Shown here piece by piece: positions 15,807 to 24,084 of a stretch of DNA of 64,000 nucleotides; the first letter of the stretch is position 1; each line of letters starts with the position of its first letter. Origin of the DNA: Halorubrum sp. 2020YC2 (GTDB taxonomy: Archaea > Halobacteriota > Halobacteria > Halobacteriales > Haloferacaceae); NCBI RefSeq assembly GCF_018623055.1, contig NZ_CP076019.1, forward strand, positions 620,001-684,000, read 5' to 3'. A model generated the notes under the pieces. It searched no databases. It saw only the letters and a program-made list of their open reading frames with translations, and was not told the origin of the DNA. The position numbers were made by a program, and so were the translations under genes.

Positions 15807-17060
15807 TTACGGCCAGTTTCCGGCCTGATCGTACGCGTCGACGATCCGACCGATCCCGACGACGTACGCCGCGGTCCGCAGGTTGTGGACGTCGTTCGAC
15901 TCGTAGGTGTCGACGAGCGTGTCGAACGCGTCCGTTATCACGCGTTCCAGCTCCTCGTTGACGCGCTCCTCGGTCCAACTGAACCGCTGGCGGTTCTGGA
16001 CCCACTCGAAGTAGGAGACGGTGACGCCGCCGGCGTTCGCGAGGATGTCGGGGACGACGTGGACGTCGCGCTCGGCCAGCACGTCGTCGGCGTCGGGCGT
16101 GAGCGGGCCGTTGGCCGCCTCGACGATCAGGTCGGCGCGGACGTCCGTCGCGAGGTCGCCGTCGACCGCGTTCTCCAGCGCCGCCGGGACGAGGCAGTCG
16201 GCGTCGAGCGTCAGCAGTTCGTCGTTCGTGAGGGCGTCGGCGCCGGCGTAGCCGGTCACCGAACCGGTCTCGGCCTTGTGCGCCTTCACGTCGCGGGGGG
16301 CGAGTCCGTCGGGGTCGTGGATTCCGCCGGAGGAGTCGGACACGGCGACCACGCTCGCGCCGAGGTCGTCGAGCAGCGCGGCGGCGACGGAGCCGGCGTT
16401 GCCGTACCCCTGAACGGCGACCGTCGCGCCCGCGAGGTCGCGATCGAGCCAGTCGAACGCCTCGCGAACCGACAGCGCCACCGAGCGGCCGGTCGCCTCG
16501 ACGCGCCCCTCGCTGCCGCCGGAGTCTATCGCCTTCCCCGTGATGACGCCGGGGGCGGTGGTGTTTTCGAGGGTCTCGTAGGTGTCTTTGATCCAGTTCA
16601 TCTCCCGCTGGCCGGTGTTGACGTCCGGTGCGGGGATGTCGCGGTCCTCACCGATCAGCGGGCGCAGTTCGGTCGCGAACGCGCGGGTGATCCGCTCTAG
16701 CTCGTCCGCGGAGTAGTCGGCCGGGTCGATCGCGATACCGCCCTTGCCGCCGCCGTACGGGACGTCGACGACGGCACACTTGTACGCCATCCACCCCGAC
16801 AGCGCCTTCACCTCGTCGCGAGTGACGCCCGGATGGTAGCGGATCCCGCCCTTGTACGGCCCGCGGTCGCCGTTGAACTGCGAGCGGTACGCGCGGACGG
16901 TCTCTAGGGAGCCGTCGTCGCGCTCGAACGTCAGGTTCGTCTCTAACACCCGTTCCGGGTTCTTCAGCCGCTCGATGACGCCCGCGTCGGCGTCGACGAC
17001 CGCCGCGGCGTCGTCCACCTGCTCCCGCAGACTCTCGAACGGGTTCGCCTCAGAAGACAT
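15807..17060 (-). CDS. gdhA: Glutamate dehydrogenase (Glu/Leu/Phe/Val family)
   Basis: 417 aa from ATG at 17058-17060; the longer upstream frame is not homologous. Substrate-binding [20 protein letters not shown] with the catalytic lysine region [20 protein letters not shown], the invariant [10 protein letters not shown], and a Rossmann motif [19 protein letters not shown]. It interconverts glutamate and 2-oxoglutarate with ammonium. Convergent with dph6; the 45-bp gap contains T-rich CTTCTTTTACGG, a plausible bidirectional terminator. CitE-like lyase and MaoC hydratase genes follow upstream. Confidence 0.92.
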   Translation of the reverse strand: MSSEANPFESLREQVDDAAAVVDADAGVIERLKNPERVLETNLTFERDDGSLETVRAYRSQFNGDRGPYKGGIRYHPGVTRDEVKALSGWMAYKCAVVDVPYGGGKGGIAIDPADYSADELERITRAFATELRPLIGEDRDIPAPDVNTGQREMNWIKDTYETLENTTAPGVITGKAIDSGGSEGRVEATGRSVALSVREAFDWLDRDLAGATVAVQGYGNAGSVAAALLDDLGASVVAVSDSSGGIHDPDGLAPRDVKAHKAETGSVTGYAGADALTNDELLTLDADCLVPAALENAVDGDLATDVRADLIVEAANGPLTPDADDVLAERDVHVVPDILANAGGVTVSYFEWVQNRQRFSWTEERVNEELERVITDAFDTLVDTYESNDVHNLRTAAYVVGIGRIVDAYDQAGNWP

Positions 17061-17168
17061 ACGATCACGTGCTGGCGGCCGGAGGTTAACTGTGACGACC
17101 GGAACGGAAATTGTGCGTGCCGACACCGCCCGCGGCCGCCGCCGGCGGAACCGCCCGGCCACGCGGAC

Positions 17169-18050
17169 TCAGCGGTCGCCGTCGGGCGCCCGGTCGAGGA
17201 TCCGCTCCGCCTGCGCGATCAGCGGCGCGTCGATCATCTCGCCGTCGACCTCGAAGACGGCCCGACCCTCGCGTTCCGCCTCGCCGCGGGCGTCGAGGAC
17301 GGTTTCCGCCCACTCCACGTCCGCCGGATCCGGGGTGAACGCCTCGGTGATCGGCGCCACCTGCGCCGGGTGGATCGCGAGCTTCCCGTCGTAGCCCAGT
17401 CGCCGCGCGAACGCCGCGTCCTCGCGGAGCCCCGCGTCGTCAGAGAAGTCCGTGTACACCGTGTCGAGCGCGTCGACGTCCGCCGCGCTCGCCGCGAGGA
17501 CGACGTGCTCCCGGGCGTACAGCACCTCCGTCCCCTCGTCGGTCCGGGTCGCGCCCACGTCGGCGGCGAGGTCCTCGGCGCCGAAGGCGAGCGCGTCGGT
17601 CGGGTCCGCGGCCGCGATCGACTGGGCCGAGAGGACGCCCGCGGCGGTCTCGACGAGCGCGAACACGGCCGGGTCGCGCCCGCGCTCGGCGCACAGCGCG
17701 GCGGCGTCCGCGACGCGGCCGGGCGCCTCGACCTTCGGGAGCATCACCGCGTCGAGGCGGACGTCGTCCGTCTCGCTCTCCGCGCCGCTCTCGCCGCCCG
17801 CGTCGCCCCCCAACACGCCGTCGAGGTCGGCGGCGGGCGACTCGACGGTCAGCCGGACGCACACCTCGGCGTCCGGGTCGAACGCGGGGTCCGAGAGCAC
17901 CTCGCGGACGGCCGCTCTCGCCTCGTCTTTTCGGGCGGGAGCGACAGCGTCTTCGAGGTCGAAGCAGATCACGTCCGCCCCGGCCCCGGGCGCCTTCCGC
18001 ATGAGGTCGGGGCTGTCGCCGGGAGAGAACAGCAGGCTTCGTCTGGCCAT
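17169..18050 (-). CDS. HpcH/HpaI-CitE family acyl-CoA lyase (malyl/methylmalyl-CoA lyase-like)
   Basis: 293 aa. CitE-type TIM barrel: MARRSLLFSPGDSPDLMRKA, then VICFDLEDAVAPARKDEARA (metal and CoA region), MLPKVEAPGRV, FALVETAAGVLSAQSIA, LAFGAEDLAADVG and DGKLAIHPAQV. In haloarchaea such proteins cleave or form beta-methylmalyl-CoA or malyl-CoA. A Gly/Glu-rich insert sits at about residues 105-118. The gene diverges from a MaoC-type hydratase, a combination that fits a hydratase-lyase pair acting on a branched hydroxyacyl-CoA. The exact substrate cannot be told from sequence. A TATA-like box lies 23-31 nt upstream of the ATG, so the mRNA is probably leaderless. Confidence 0.8.
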   Translation of the reverse strand: MARRSLLFSPGDSPDLMRKAPGAGADVICFDLEDAVAPARKDEARAAVREVLSDPAFDPDAEVCVRLTVESPAADLDGVLGGDAGGESGAESETDDVRLDAVMLPKVEAPGRVADAAALCAERGRDPAVFALVETAAGVLSAQSIAAADPTDALAFGAEDLAADVGATRTDEGTEVLYAREHVVLAASAADVDALDTVYTDFSDDAGLREDAAFARRLGYDGKLAIHPAQVAPITEAFTPDPADVEWAETVLDARGEAEREGRAVFEVDGEMIDAPLIAQAERILDRAPDGDR

Positions 18051-18072
18051 GTCGAGGCCTCCCCGTCGTCGG

Positions 18073-18081
18073 ACATAAATC
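18073..18081 (-). promoter_or_regulatory. TATA box of the CitE-like gene
   Basis: On the minus strand CGATTTATG lies 23-31 nt upstream of the start at 18050, the normal distance for a leaderless haloarchaeal promoter. Confidence 0.5.
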
Positions 18082-18102
18082 GTGGGCGTTCGAGCGGGAC
18101 AA

Positions 18103-18409
18103 TTTATAAGCAAACGAGGCGGTGCGGTGGCGCGTGCCTGCGAGCGGTCGCCATCGGCGGCCGCGAGTCGGCACGCGCGAGGGAGTCGGCCGACCGCAGG
18201 GAGGCCGACGAGGCTGGGGAGGTGTGAGGTGCTGTGCGGTCGCGGGCGGGTGGGACTCAAAGGGGCAGTCGTGAGGACGGCGCAGGTGACGCGAGCACCG
18301 CAGGAGCGAGTGGAACGAGCGACGAGGAGCGCGGCGAGCGTGCGGCGTCCTCACGACTGGGGCTTTGGCGGTGCTCACCGCCGATCGGCCGGCAGCCATT
18401 TGTAAATGA
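18103..18409 (+). repeat. Structured dispersed repeat, copy 2 (candidate ncRNA)
   Basis: Occupies the divergent gap between the CitE-like and MaoC genes. It starts at TTTATAAG (18103-18110) and ends near CATTTGTAAATG (18397-18408). Conserved blocks: GGTGGCGCGTGCCTGCGAGC (18126-18145), GACGAGGCTGGGGAGGTG (18207-18224), GGGACTCAAAGGGGCAG (18252-18268) and ACTGGGGCTTTGGCGG. Pairings: GCGCGTGCC/GGCACGCGC (18130-18138 with 18170-18178), GTCGGCC/GGCCGAC (18185-18191 with 18203-18209), a 13-bp stem CAGTCGTGAGGAC/GTCCTCACGACTG (18266-18278 with 18347-18359), and TTGGCGGT/ACCGCCGA (18365-18384). The remaining 18410-18495 holds nothing recognisable. Confidence 0.8.
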
Positions 18410-18495
18410 CCGACTGCCTTTCGGAGGGAGTCACCACGAACGGCCCTCCAGTAAAGAGCGGTACCGATTTCACGACGCCGGGCGACCGGCGCGTC

Positions 18496-18981
18496 ATGCC
18501 CGGACTGTACTACGAGGAGTTCGAGGTCGGCCAGACGATCGAACACGAGAGGCGACGGACGATAAGCGAGGCCGACAACCAGCGCTTCTGCGACATGACG
18601 ATGAACCAGCAGCCGCTCCACCTCGACGCGGACTTCGCGGGCGAGACCCAGTTCGGCGAGCGGCTGGTGAACGGGCTGTACACGATGTCGCTCGCGGTCG
18701 GGGTCTCCATCCCGGAGACGACCGACGGGACCATCGTCGCGAACCTCTCGTACGACGAGGTCGAGCACCCGAACCCGGTGTTCCACGGCGACACTATCCG
18801 CGCGCGGTCGACGGTCACGGACAAGCGGGAGACGAGCGACGGCGAACGCGGCGTCGTCACCATGCGCGTGGAGGCGTTCAAGATCGTCGACGGCGACGAC
18901 GACGTCCTCGTCTGCGAGTTCGAGCGGACGGTGCTCTCCGAGAAGCGGCCGGAAGGCGACGCGGACGGAGGGAGAGACTGA
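18496..18981 (+). CDS. MaoC-like (R)-specific hydratase, hot-dog fold
   Basis: 161 aa from ATG 18496 (MPGLYYEEFEVGQTIEHERR), preferred over an in-frame ATG at 18406 that lies at the edge of the repeat. MaoC hydratase features: RTISEADNQRFCDMTMNQQP, HLDADFAGETQFGERLVNGL, and NLSYDEVEHPNPVFHGDTIR. Hydrates or dehydrates enoyl-CoA thioesters. Divergent from the CitE-like lyase, suggesting joint function on a mesaconyl-CoA or related intermediate; this is inference. It is shorter than double hot-dog mesaconyl-CoA hydratases. Confidence 0.82.
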   Translation: MPGLYYEEFEVGQTIEHERRRTISEADNQRFCDMTMNQQPLHLDADFAGETQFGERLVNGLYTMSLAVGVSIPETTDGTIVANLSYDEVEHPNPVFHGDTIRARSTVTDKRETSDGERGVVTMRVEAFKIVDGDDDVLVCEFERTVLSEKRPEGDADGGRD

Positions 18982-18992
18982 GACGGCGACGC

Positions 18993-19574
18993 CTAGCTCC
19001 CGCCTTCGGCGGCCAGCAACAGCCCGAGGTAGGAGGTCCGGACCTGGTCGTCCGCGTCGAGGCCGAGGCGGCCGAGCGCCTCGACCGCCGCCTCGCGGGC
19101 CGCGTCGACCTCGCCTTCCGTCTCGACGGCGCGCTCTATCTCGACGTACTCGTCTAACCCGGTGACGGCGTCGAGCGTCACCGTGAACCCGTCGTACGAC
19201 CAGAACTCCCGCCGCTTCTCGACCGTCGCGGCCGGCTCGAAGCCGAGCCCCGAGAGGGCCGCGGCGAGCGCCTCGCCGTCGTCGACGCCCGTCTCGTGTT
19301 CGGCGCGCGTCTTTGAGGCCTCCTCGAGGAGCGGCCCCTTGTAGGTGACCGTCGCCGTAGACTCTCCGTCCTCCGCCGCCGATCCACCGTCCTCCGCCAG
19401 CGGCGTCTCGCGGCGGATCCGAAGCGCCTCGTCCGTCTCTGCGAACTCGCGGTGCGGCGCGTCGTAGTAGGTGTCGCGCTGGAGTCGGGAATCGACGCGC
19501 TCGGCGCCGGCCTCGCGGAGCCGCTCCCGCGTCGCGTCGAGGCCGGCCGGGACCTTGATCTCGACTTCGTACAT
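18993..19574 (-). CDS. CYTH domain protein (CyaB/ThTPase-like)
   Basis: 193 aa. Begins MYEVEIKVPAG, the EXEXK-type N-terminal strand of CYTH tunnel-fold enzymes, followed by LQRDTYYDAPHREFAETDEA, ALRIRRET, ATVTYKGPL, EFWSYDGFTVTLDAVTGL and YVEIER. Such proteins hydrolyse triphosphates or make cAMP; the activity here is unknown. Start 19574 is preferred over 19601 because minus-strand CTTTTGAA lies about 25 nt upstream. Convergent with the MaoC gene, 11 bp apart. Confidence 0.8.
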   Translation of the reverse strand: MYEVEIKVPAGLDATRERLREAGAERVDSRLQRDTYYDAPHREFAETDEALRIRRETPLAEDGGSAAEDGESTATVTYKGPLLEEASKTRAEHETGVDDGEALAAALSGLGFEPAATVEKRREFWSYDGFTVTLDAVTGLDEYVEIERAVETEGEVDAAREAAVEALGRLGLDADDQVRTSYLGLLLAAEGGS

Positions 19575-19744
19575 GGCGGTGCGTGCGTTCGGGGCGTTCA
19601 AAAGGGACCCGGGACCGCGCTCCGAGGACGGCCGCCGCGACCCGCGGGCGGCGCGTCAGCGCCCAAACCGCCGCTGTTTCCCGCTCGTCGGCGGCCTTCG
19701 GGCCGAACCGTGCTTCTTAAGGGTGTAACAGGTGACCTTCAGGT

Positions 19745-20671
19745 ATGAGCGATCAGGAGCAAGCGGACGCGGCCGACGAGGCCGAAGAGACCGAGACCGA
19801 CGCCGACGGACTCGAAGACGGCGACTTCGTCCGCGTCGCGTACACGATCCGAACGGCCGACGACGGTCGCGTCATCGACACGACCGACAAGGAGACGGCC
19901 GAGGACGCCGAGATCGACGTCGACGAGTACGACTTCGAGCCGCGAATCATCGCGCTCGGCGCCGGCCACGTGTTCCCCTCCGTCGAGGAGGCGTTCGTCG
20001 GCGGCGCCGTCGGTGACGAGGGCACCGTCGACGTCCCCGCCGAGGACGCCTTCGGCGAGTACGACCCCGACGAGGTCGAGACGGTCAAGGCCGACAAGAT
20101 CCCCGAGGACGACCGCTACCCCGGGGCGCAGGTCCAGATCGACAACCAGCAGGGCCACCTCGAAACGATCATCGGCGGCCGCGCCCGCGTCGACTTCAAC
20201 CACCCGCTGGCCGGCGAGGACCTCGAGTACGAGTACGAGATCCTCGAAGCGATCGACGACCGCGAGCAGCAGGCCGCCGGCATGCTCGGGATGTACCTCC
20301 AGGAGGCGCCGGAGGTCCGCATCGAGACGGTCACCGAGGAGGAGGAGACCGTCACCGAGGACGACGACGGCGAGGAGACCGTCGAGACCGAGGAGGTCGA
20401 GAAGGACGTGCTCTACGTCACGGCGACGCAGGCGATGCAGATGAACCAGCAGTGGATGTTCCAGAAACAGCAGATCGCGCAGGACCTCATGAGCCGCCTC
20501 GACCTCGACCGCGTGGTCGTCGAGGAGGTCATCGAGGGCGGCGGCATGGGCGGTCTCGGCGGCATGATGGGCGGCATGGGCGGCGGCGCCGGCGACGTCG
20601 ACATCGAGGAGGCGCTCGAAGACGTCGACGTCGACGCCGACGAGATCGTCGACGAGATCGACGAGGAGTAA
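19745..20671 (+). CDS. FKBP-type peptidyl-prolyl isomerase, SlyD-like, long
   Basis: 308 aa. Residues about 26-175 are the FKBP plus inserted-flap arrangement of SlyD: FVRVAYTIRTADDGRVIDTT, IIALGAGHVFPSVEEAFVGG, VPAEDAFGEYDPDEVETV and RVDFNHPLAGEDLEYEYEIL. The C-terminal half is a second alpha/beta part with an acidic linker, a Met/Gln-rich helix (TQAMQMNQQWMFQKQQIAQD), a Gly/Met-rich stretch and an acidic end. Assists folding in the cytoplasm. The Gly/Met-rich tail recalls chaperonin tails and may bind unfolded protein. The T-rich CCGTTTTTC about 40 nt after the stop is a possible terminator. Confidence 0.85.
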   Translation: MSDQEQADAADEAEETETDADGLEDGDFVRVAYTIRTADDGRVIDTTDKETAEDAEIDVDEYDFEPRIIALGAGHVFPSVEEAFVGGAVGDEGTVDVPAEDAFGEYDPDEVETVKADKIPEDDRYPGAQVQIDNQQGHLETIIGGRARVDFNHPLAGEDLEYEYEILEAIDDREQQAAGMLGMYLQEAPEVRIETVTEEEETVTEDDDGEETVETEEVEKDVLYVTATQAMQMNQQWMFQKQQIAQDLMSRLDLDRVVVEEVIEGGGMGGLGGMMGGMGGGAGDVDIEEALEDVDVDADEIVDEIDEE

Positions 20672-20786
20672 CCGGCCGCTCTTTCCGCCGCCGGTCCGCG
20701 GATTCTTCCGTTTTTCACGCCGCGTGTAGCGACCGCTTCGACCGCCGAACAGATCCCTTTTGCCCGCCGGCGCGTCCAGACTGGGT

Positions 20787-21047
20787 ATGGAGATCGAACG
20801 GGCACGCGAGGACGCGCTCGTCGCCGCGGTCGCGGGCGCGACGACGGTCGCGCTCGCGCTGCTGTCGAGTTTCACCGGTGTCGTCTCGGTCGCGACGCTC
20901 CCGACGCTGGCGCCGCTCGCCGTGTACGCGCTGTACCTCTTCTCGCGGAAGGGCGGGCCGTACGGGGCCGTCGACACCGCGCGGAACTGGGCGGTCGCGG
21001 CCGTCGTCGCAGGTGTCGTCGTGATCGGCGTCTCCGCCGTGTTCTGA
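20787..21047 (+). CDS. Small membrane protein
   Basis: 86 aa from ATG 20787; upstream in-frame codons are not needed. Three hydrophobic segments: ALVAAVAGATTVALALLSSF, LPTLAPLAVYALYLF and WAVAAVVAGVVVIGVSAVF, joined by a short basic loop (SRKGGPYGAVDTARN). Not recognised. Convergent with the ATPase-like gene that follows. Confidence 0.6.
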   Translation: MEIERAREDALVAAVAGATTVALALLSSFTGVVSVATLPTLAPLAVYALYLFSRKGGPYGAVDTARNWAVAAVVAGVVVIGVSAVF

Positions 21048-21085
21048 CTCGGGAACCGAGCCGACTGCGAGCGCGTCGGGCCGGG

Positions 21086-21706
21086 TCAGGCGATGTCGCG
21101 GCTCGTGTCGACGGCGACCGTGTCGGTGAGCTTCAGCTTCAGCGGCTCTTCGAGGGCGGCGCCCCCACGGAACTTGGGAACGATGAGGCGGTTCGCGATC
21201 TCGGTCCCGGTGACCGTGGTTCGGAGGTCGAACACGACGTCCGCGACCTGCTCCGTGATCCGCCTCGTCTGAGGGTCTTCGCCGCCGCGAAGCGCGTGGA
21301 GCAGCGCGACGCCCCCGGCGGCGTCGACGCGGGACCTGACCCCGTCGAGGAACTCGGCGTACGCCGACGGGGACGCCCCGTCCTCCAGCGGCTCCACGGA
21401 GTCGACGATGAGGGTCTCTCCCTCCGAGAGGTCGTCGATCAACGACGCCGCCTCGTGGAGGTCCCCGGCGTCCTGCGTCGCCTCGACGGTCGTCTCCTCG
21501 TCCCCGTCGAGACTGAGGGCCGACTCCACCGCCTCGGCGGACCGGACGGTCGTGAGGTAGCGGCACCGCCGGATCCGAGCGAACCGGTCCAGGATGAGTT
21601 CGGACTGGCTGTCGGGGTTCGCCTTCAACACGACGACGCTACCGCTCGGGATTCCGCCGCCGAACTGTCGGTCCAGCACCGAGATCCCGGTCGGAAGCGT
21701 CTCCAT
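21086..21706 (-). CDS. RecA/KaiC-superfamily protein with degenerate P-loop (HTR-like)
   Basis: 206 aa. Starts METLPTGISVLDRQFGGGIP like RadA/KaiC proteins, but the Walker A position reads VVLKANPDSQSELILDRF: no GxxGxGK[ST], so classic ATP binding is unlikely. A Walker B-like strand GETLIVDSVEPL and the C-terminal FDLRTTVTGTEIANRLIVPK are present. A haloarchaeal family of such Rad55-like proteins with a 'SQSE' loop is known to me, without a clear function. Same strand as the ParA-like gene 121 bp upstream; probably one unit. Confidence 0.7.
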   Translation of the reverse strand: METLPTGISVLDRQFGGGIPSGSVVVLKANPDSQSELILDRFARIRRCRYLTTVRSAEAVESALSLDGDEETTVEATQDAGDLHEAASLIDDLSEGETLIVDSVEPLEDGASPSAYAEFLDGVRSRVDAAGGVALLHALRGGEDPQTRRITEQVADVVFDLRTTVTGTEIANRLIVPKFRGGAALEEPLKLKLTDTVAVDTSRDIA

Positions 21707-21827
21707 ACGATCGCTGCCGCCTGTGGACGCTTGGGTCTGTCGATGGCGCCCCTCTCGCCCGGCCGCGGCCCCGCAGTCCGCCGTTCCCGGGCCGTCCGCA
21801 GCCGTGATTCTCACGCGACGCTCCGAC

Positions 21828-22526
21828 TCACGCGACCGTCCATGCCGCCGCGGCCTCGGTCTCTCCGAGGCGGCGGGCGATATCGTCGTACGCGCTTCGG
21901 ACCGCCGAGTCGGAGAGCGGGGCCGCCCCGCCGTCCGGGACGCTCCCGAGGAGGGGACAGCCGAGCAGCGCCGCCACCCGGTCCGGCACGCTCGTCTCAC
22001 CGATCACGACCGCGCCGACCGGTGGACAGCCGAGACGGCTGGCGATCGCCGCCGTCTTCGCCGCGTCGCGGAGCGCGGCTCGCCTGAGCGGCGTCGCGAT
22101 CAGCGCGCGGTCGGCCGCCCGCAGGGGCGCGGCCACGTCCGGCGACGCGCCGGCCGGACAGTCGAGCAACACCGGCGCGTCGTTCGGCGTCGCGGCGTCG
22201 AGCGCGTCGAACGTCGCGTGCGCGTCCACGGACCGCGGCGAGTCGGGGGCCGCGAGGACCGTCGGCTCGGAGCGGTCGGGACGCACCCGCTCGGTCCCGC
22301 GGGCCGCGTCGAGGACCGTCCGACCGTCTTCCTCGGCGGCCCGCAGTCCGGTTCCGGCGGGCACGCGGTCCGCCGCGGTCTCCGCGGCCAACCGCGCGAG
22401 GTTCGGCAGGTCCCAGTCGGCGTCGGCCGCGACGACGGGGGCGCCGCGCCGCGAGAGCGCGCGGGCGAGCCCGAGGGTGGTCGTGGTCTTTCCGCTTCCG
22501 CCCTTCCCGCCGGCGACGGCTATCAC
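21828..22526 (-). CDS. ParA/MinD-like P-loop ATPase
   Basis: 232 aa. Deviant Walker A MIAVAGGKGGSGKTTTTLGL with the signature lysine, followed by VVAADADWDLPNLARLA (A' motif) and PVLLDCPAGASPD (Walker B). Family members position cell-surface or chromosomal cargo, switching between monomer and ATP dimer. The last residues (ETEAAAAWTVA) do not show a clear amphipathic membrane-targeting helix. Upstream of and co-directional with the KaiC-like gene, which suggests a shared process. Confidence 0.82.
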   Translation of the reverse strand: MIAVAGGKGGSGKTTTTLGLARALSRRGAPVVAADADWDLPNLARLAAETAADRVPAGTGLRAAEEDGRTVLDAARGTERVRPDRSEPTVLAAPDSPRSVDAHATFDALDAATPNDAPVLLDCPAGASPDVAAPLRAADRALIATPLRRAALRDAAKTAAIASRLGCPPVGAVVIGETSVPDRVAALLGCPLLGSVPDGGAAPLSDSAVRSAYDDIARRLGETEAAAAWTVA

Positions 22527-22644
22527 GTCGGGCGTGGGTCGGCATCCGGTATAAGGAGTCGGCCGCGGTCGCCGGACGGTACGGTGTTCAGCTCACCGTG
22601 GCGGCGGATGCGGATCGCGGTCAGCACAATTCAAGATGGAGCTC

Positions 22645-22683
22645 CCGACCTCAAGGAGCGACGGAAGGGAGCGAGTAGGTCGG
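22645..22683 (+). ncRNA. Orphan stem-loop resembling a tnpB omega-RNA 3' end
   Basis: CCGACCT ... AGGTCGG (22645-22651 with 22677-22683) encloses a loop containing CTCAAGGAGCGACGGAAG and GAGCGAGTAGG. The end of the tnpB element (24027-24076) has the same layout, with CCCCACCCT/AGGGTGGGG enclosing CTCAACGAAGCGAACGGAAA and GAGCGAGTAGGG. Stem sequences differ but pairing is kept. It lies upstream of the intact tnpB, so it may be a relic of another element or part of a separate guide-RNA unit. The rest of the 22527-22785 gap is unremarkable until the AT-rich element start. Confidence 0.5.
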
Positions 22684-22746
22684 CGAGGAAATCGACATGT
22701 GATGGCAGGCTCCTCGTTCGATCGCTGACTGGTCCCCACCGAACCG

Positions 22747-24084
22747 TTACTAATATAAAAAGTAAGAAATACATCTGAAGTACGGATGGAGGTACGGCGC
22801 ACCGTGCCAGTCAAGCTCGATATGGCCGACAGCGACGCTGATCTCCTCCATGAAACCATCTCCGAGTTCCTGTGGGCCGCCAACTACGTGGTCGACCACG
22901 CCTGGCAAGGCGAGTATAAAACGACGAGCAAGGCCGAACTCCAACGTGAAACCTACGACGACGTGCGGGCTGAGACGCGTTTACAAGCGAATCTCGTTCA
23001 GAACGCTCGCAACAAGGCCGCCGACGCCGTCCAAAGCGTCGTTGCCCGCTGGAAACAAGGCGACTACGCAGGGAAACCATCCTTTTCCGCCCCCACACTC
23101 GTCTACGACAAACGCTGTGCGACGTTCAACGACGATCACGCGACGCTCTCAACCGTCGAAGGCCGAATCACGGCCGAGTACGTCCTGCCAGACGATAACC
23201 GCGAGACACCCCACTCGGAGTACCTGTTCAACGACGACTACGAAGTGACGGGCGCGGAACTCCACTACCGCGACGGCGAGTTCTACCTTCACGTCCGCAC
23301 TAAGGCCGACGTGGAGTCCGAGACTGCCGACGACGGCAACGCCGAGCACAGCACAGTCCTCGGCGTTGACCTCGGCATCGAAAACATCGCCGTCACTTCA
23401 ACAGGCACGTTCTGGAACGGGGCAGAGCTGAACCACTGGCACCGCGAGTTCGAGAAGCGACGCGGATCGCTCCAACAGCGCGGGACGCGGGCGGCTCACG
23501 AAACCATCCAGTCGGTCGGACGCACAGAGACGGGACGCTACGATCACTTCTTACACACAGTCTCGAAGGAACTCGTCGCAGAAGCCGTCGAACACGACTG
23601 TGACGTGATCGCATTCGAGAACCTGACGGGAATTCGTGAGCGGATGCCGAACGCCAAGAAGTTCCACGCGTGGGCGTTCCAACGTCTGTTCGAGTACGTC
23701 GAGTACAAAGCCGAAGTCGTCGGCATCTCGGTCGAGCAGGTGAGTCCCGCCTACACCTCCCAGCGGTGTTCCAAGTGCGGGTTCACTCACGAAAACAACC
23801 GCCCGACCTCGGACGGACAGGACGTATTCGAGTGCCTGAAGTGCGGATACACTCCCCACGCGGACTACAACGCAGCAAAAAACATCGGTCTGAAGCATCT
23901 CCGCTCGGCGCAAACGTCGTCGAGCGGAGGCGCACCCGTAAACGTGCGCTTGAATCGCGGGACGTTGAACGTGAACGGTGATTACGAGCCTGCCAGCGAT
24001 GGCCAGAACGGGAGTCCACGCGAAAGCCCCACCCTCAACGAAGCGAACGGAAACGCCGTGAGCGAGTAGGGTGGGGTAGTTTAC
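22747..24084 (+). mobile_element. IS1341-type (IS200/IS605 superfamily) element with tnpB only
   Basis: AT-rich DNA after CCGTTAC at 22744-22750 (TAATATAAAAAGTAAG) begins the element and probably supplies the tnpB promoter. The right end is the stem-loop and GTAGTTTAC at 24077-24085. No tnpA is present, so it cannot move by itself and would need a TnpA in trans. No terminal inverted repeats or target duplications are expected for this class. Both borders are my estimate. Confidence 0.65.
22786..24069 (+). CDS. tnpB: TnpB, RNA-guided nuclease of IS1341-type element
   Basis: 427 aa. N-terminal OrfB HTH/wedge part, then RuvC-like core with catalytic acidic residues in [15 protein letters not shown] (about residue 196), [20 protein letters not shown] (about 278) and [15 protein letters not shown] (about 361), and a zinc finger CSKCGF...CLKCGY (about 329-353). 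All key residues are intact, so the protein is probably active. TnpB cuts DNA matching the guide at the 3' end of its omega-RNA and helps keep the transposon at its site. It lies upstream of a ylbF-like gene in opposite orientation. Confidence 0.9.
   Translation: MEVRRTVPVKLDMADSDADLLHETISEFLWAANYVVDHAWQGEYKTTSKAELQRETYDDVRAETRLQANLVQNARNKAADAVQSVVARWKQGDYAGKPSFSAPTLVYDKRCATFNDDHATLSTVEGRITAEYVLPDDNRETPHSEYLFNDDYEVTGAELHYRDGEFYLHVRTKADVESETADDGNAEHSTVLGVDLGIENIAVTSTGTFWNGAELNHWHREFEKRRGSLQQRGTRAAHETIQSVGRTETGRYDHFLHTVSKELVAEAVEHDCDVIAFENLTGIRERMPNAKKFHAWAFQRLFEYVEYKAEVVGISVEQVSPAYTSQRCSKCGFTHENNRPTSDGQDVFECLKCGYTPHADYNAAKNIGLKHLRSAQTSSSGGAPVNVRLNRGTLNVNGDYEPASDGQNGSPRESPTLNEANGNAVSE

Noticed and set aside
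17086-17162. N-terminal extension of glutamate dehydrogenase to 17162
   Set aside because: The extra residues are Arg-rich and not homologous; ATG 17060 gives the usual family N-terminus.
18234-19157. 307-aa plus-strand frame across repeat copy 2 and the MaoC gene
   Set aside because: It overlaps the clear MaoC gene in another frame and begins inside the repeat.
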